From Candidatus Lithacetigena glycinireducens (lineage in GTDB: Bacteria; Coprothermobacterota; HKB111): a stretch of DNA of 7,796 bases. Positions 6,125 through 7,796 of the stretch are shown in pieces (position 1 is the stretch's first letter; the number at the start of each line of letters is the position of its first letter). The notes under the pieces are model-generated. The model saw nothing but the letters and a program-made list of their open reading frames with translations, searched no databases and was not told the origin of the DNA. Where the stretch lies: assembly GCA_018725485.1 (NCBI GenBank), contig QLUP01000045.1:1-7796 (forward strand), given 5' to 3'. The position numbers were made by a program, and so were the translations under genes.

Positions 6125-7796
6125 ATGAAAGGAGTTATTATGGCTGGGGGTTTTGGGACCAGACTCAGACCCCTGACAGTTAATATCCCTAAACCTATGG
6201 TTCCAGTAGCCAACAAACCAATGGTATCTCATATAATCAGGTTATTAAAAAAACACAATATCACAGACCTGATCGTTTTACTCTATCATCAACCCCAGGC
6301 AATAAAAGACTATCTTAGTACTGGAGCCGATTTCGGAGTTAACATAGAATATATTATTAGTGAAGATGATTTGGGTACAGCAGGTGCAGTTGCCCTGGCC
6401 AGAGAAAAACTGGATACAACATTTTTGGTAATTTCTGCTGATGTGCTTACCGACTTCAACCTTACACAAGTTATCAATTTTCATAAACATAAAGAATCTT
6501 TAGCTACTATAACCTTAACCCGAGTTGAAAACCCCCTACAATATGGCATAGTAATAGTTGACGAAGATTCAAAGATAGTCAGGTTTCTGGAAAAACCTTC
6601 ATGGGGTGAAGTATTTTCAGACACCATTAATACCGGAATCTATGTTCTCGAACCAAAAATTTTAGACCTAATTCCCAAAGGAAAGGAGTTTGATTTTTCA
6701 AAAAACCTTTTCCCTCTTATCCTTTCTCAAAATTATCCTTTTTATGGCGATGTCGTTGAAGGGTACTGGAGAGATATAGGTGATATTAGAGAGTATAAGA
6801 AGGCTCACTCAGACATTTTAAAAGGTAGAGTTGATTTAAAAATTGAGGGAGAAAGGATTGGCAAGATAGGTACTGACATATGGATAAGCCAAAATGCGGT
6901 TTTAGACAATCTGCGAAAACTTGAAGGAACTATAGTTATTGGAAGTGGTTCAAGAATAGGAGACACTACTATCTTTAACTCATTTATTGGAGAAAAAACC
7001 ATAATTGAGGATGGAGCAGAAATTGAGAATTCTATAATCTGGGATGATACGGTAATAGAGAGTAACTCAAGAATAATTAACTCCATAGTATGTAAAAAAG
7101 TAAAAATTGGAAACGGGACTATTCTGGAAGGAGATAACACCATTGCCGATGATTGCGAGATAGGAAATGAAGTTGTTTTCAGGCCTTCTGTTTCTGTCTG
7201 GCCCAATAAAAAAGTTGAAAATGGTTCGATTGTGACTGACAGCCTGGTCTGGGGTAAAACCTGGGCAAGATCCCTTTTTGGTTCTTACGGGATTATGGGG
7301 GTGAATAATGTTGAAATTACTCCTGATTTCCTGGCTCGCTTAGGCTCTGCTTATGGAACCTTTCTTGGAAAAGGCTCAACAGTTTTTTTAGCCAGAGATT
7401 CACATGAGTCCTCCAGAATGCTTAAAAGGGCAATAATCGCCGGACTGATGAGCGCTGGTGTCAATATTATGGACCTGAGAGCTTCTCCCCTTCCCTTGCT
7501 GAGATTTGCTGTGAAAAGCCTGAGCGGAAGTGGGGGGGTACAGGTTATGAGATCTCCATTTGATACCCACCTGGTTAATATTAAATTTTATGACCATTCT
7601 GGATTTGAGTTGTCTCCCAGTCAGGAAACCTCTATTGAAAGAATCTTTTTCCGCGACGAGTATATTCGCGCTAATTACGACGAAGTAGGGTACCTTGACA
7701 TTCCTCCTCGGGTTGTTGAGTCTTACAAAGAGCTATATCTAAAACACCTGGATACTAAAGCCATCAAAAATTCTCAGCTTAAAATTGTGATAGATT
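6125..7796 (+). CDS. Sugar-phosphate nucleotidyltransferase / phosphohexomutase-like fusion (3' partial)
   Basis: 557 residues are visible and the frame is open to the right edge, so the C-terminus is missing. Residues 1-235 form a nucleotidyltransferase domain: GGFGTRLRPLT (8-18), KPMVP (23-27), GTAGA (84-88), an SADV metal loop (104-107), EKP (156-158), NTGIYVLEP (169-177) and YWRDIGD (214-220). Residues about 245-375 hold hexapeptide-type left-handed beta-helix repeats (IGSGSRIGD, IGEKTIIEDGAEI, IGNGTIL). From about 380 a phosphohexomutase domain I begins, with FGSYGIMGV, FLARDSHESSRMLKRAIIAGL and an altered active-site loop MRSPFD (475-480). The layout resembles proteins annotated as mannose-1-phosphate guanylyltransferase/phosphomannomutase in cyanobacteria, actinobacteria and some Firmicutes. 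It lacks the GlgC hallmark RAKPAVP, so it is not a standard ADP-glucose pyrophosphorylase. Its place behind glgA suggests supply of an NDP-hexose or control of hexose-1-phosphate, but base and sugar specificity are unknown. Confidence 0.9.
   Translation, partial: MKGVIMAGGFGTRLRPLTVNIPKPMVPVANKPMVSHIIRLLKKHNITDLIVLLYHQPQAIKDYLSTGADFGVNIEYIISEDDLGTAGAVALAREKLDTTFLVISADVLTDFNLTQVINFHKHKESLATITLTRVENPLQYGIVIVDEDSKIVRFLEKPSWGEVFSDTINTGIYVLEPKILDLIPKGKEFDFSKNLFPLILSQNYPFYGDVVEGYWRDIGDIREYKKAHSDILKGRVDLKIEGERIGKIGTDIWISQNAVLDNLRKLEGTIVIGSGSRIGDTTIFNSFIGEKTIIEDGAEIENSIIWDDTVIESNSRIINSIVCKKVKIGNGTILEGDNTIADDCEIGNEVVFRPSVSVWPNKKVENGSIVTDSLVWGKTWARSLFGSYGIMGVNNVEITPDFLARLGSAYGTFLGKGSTVFLARDSHESSRMLKRAIIAGLMSAGVNIMDLRASPLPLLRFAVKSLSGSGGVQVMRSPFDTHLVNIKFYDHSGFELSPSQETSIERIFFRDEYIRANYDEVGYLDIPPRVVESYKELYLKHLDTKAIKNSQLKIVID

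Noticed and set aside
7532-7538. Run of seven G bases as a possible phase-variation tract
   Set aside because: It encodes Gly-Gly-Val at the conserved entry to the mutase active-site loop and is a single short run; the frame is intact on both sides.
6278-7597. Three antisense open frames (6278-6490, 6805-7206, 7400-7597)
   Set aside because: All are opposite the nucleotidyltransferase-mutase fusion. The 133-codon one mirrors the regular beta-helix repeat coding region, which explains its length and Ile/Ser/Pro-rich composition.
1-7796. CRISPR arrays, tRNA/rRNA, transposons, toxin-antitoxin or defence genes
   Set aside because: No spaced direct repeats, RNA gene features, inverted terminal repeats or relevant protein motifs were seen; the window is almost wholly covered by carbohydrate-metabolism genes.

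Overview
The window is one side of an AT-rich (roughly 35-40% G+C by eye), gene-dense bacterial chromosome. All genes lie on the + strand with almost no space between them, so it reads as a single operon for making and remodelling storage alpha-glucan (glycogen). The combination of GH57-type glucan enzymes with a bacterial GlgA and a nucleotidyltransferase-mutase fusion suggests an anaerobic or thermophilic bacterial lineage (Atribacterota, Thermotogota, Dictyoglomota or a deep Firmicute are candidates). This placement is an inference and no marker gene is present to confirm it.

Layout: positions 1-256 hold the last 84 codons of a gene that enters from the left, probably the C-terminal beta-rich module of a carbohydrate-active protein. 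At 257-2152 is a GH57 4-alpha-glucanotransferase or amylase of the Thermococcus litoralis type, with both catalytic carboxylates in place. At 2155-3711 is a GH57 (DUF1957) 1,4-alpha-glucan branching enzyme. At 3698-4702 is a GalT-family nucleotidyltransferase, at 4699-6114 a GlgA glycogen synthase, and from 6125 to the right edge a large fusion of a sugar-phosphate nucleotidyltransferase, left-handed beta-helix repeats and a phosphohexomutase-like domain that runs off the window.

How they may work together: the fusion protein (and perhaps the GalT-like enzyme) would handle sugar-1-phosphates and NDP-sugars. GlgA would extend alpha-1,4 chains, the GH57 branching enzyme would add alpha-1,6 branches, and the GH57 glucanotransferase would rearrange or trim chains. 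No GlgC, GH13 GlgB, phosphorylase, GalK or GalE is seen here. No RNA genes, mobile elements, CRISPR arrays, terminators or convincing promoters were found, and there is no gene-free stretch longer than about 10 bases. I see no evidence of a defence or other exotic system. The most interesting points are the altered mutase active-site loop in the fusion, the GalT-like enzyme with a changed zinc ligand sitting inside a glycogen operon, and the all-GH57 replacement of the usual glycogen enzymes.
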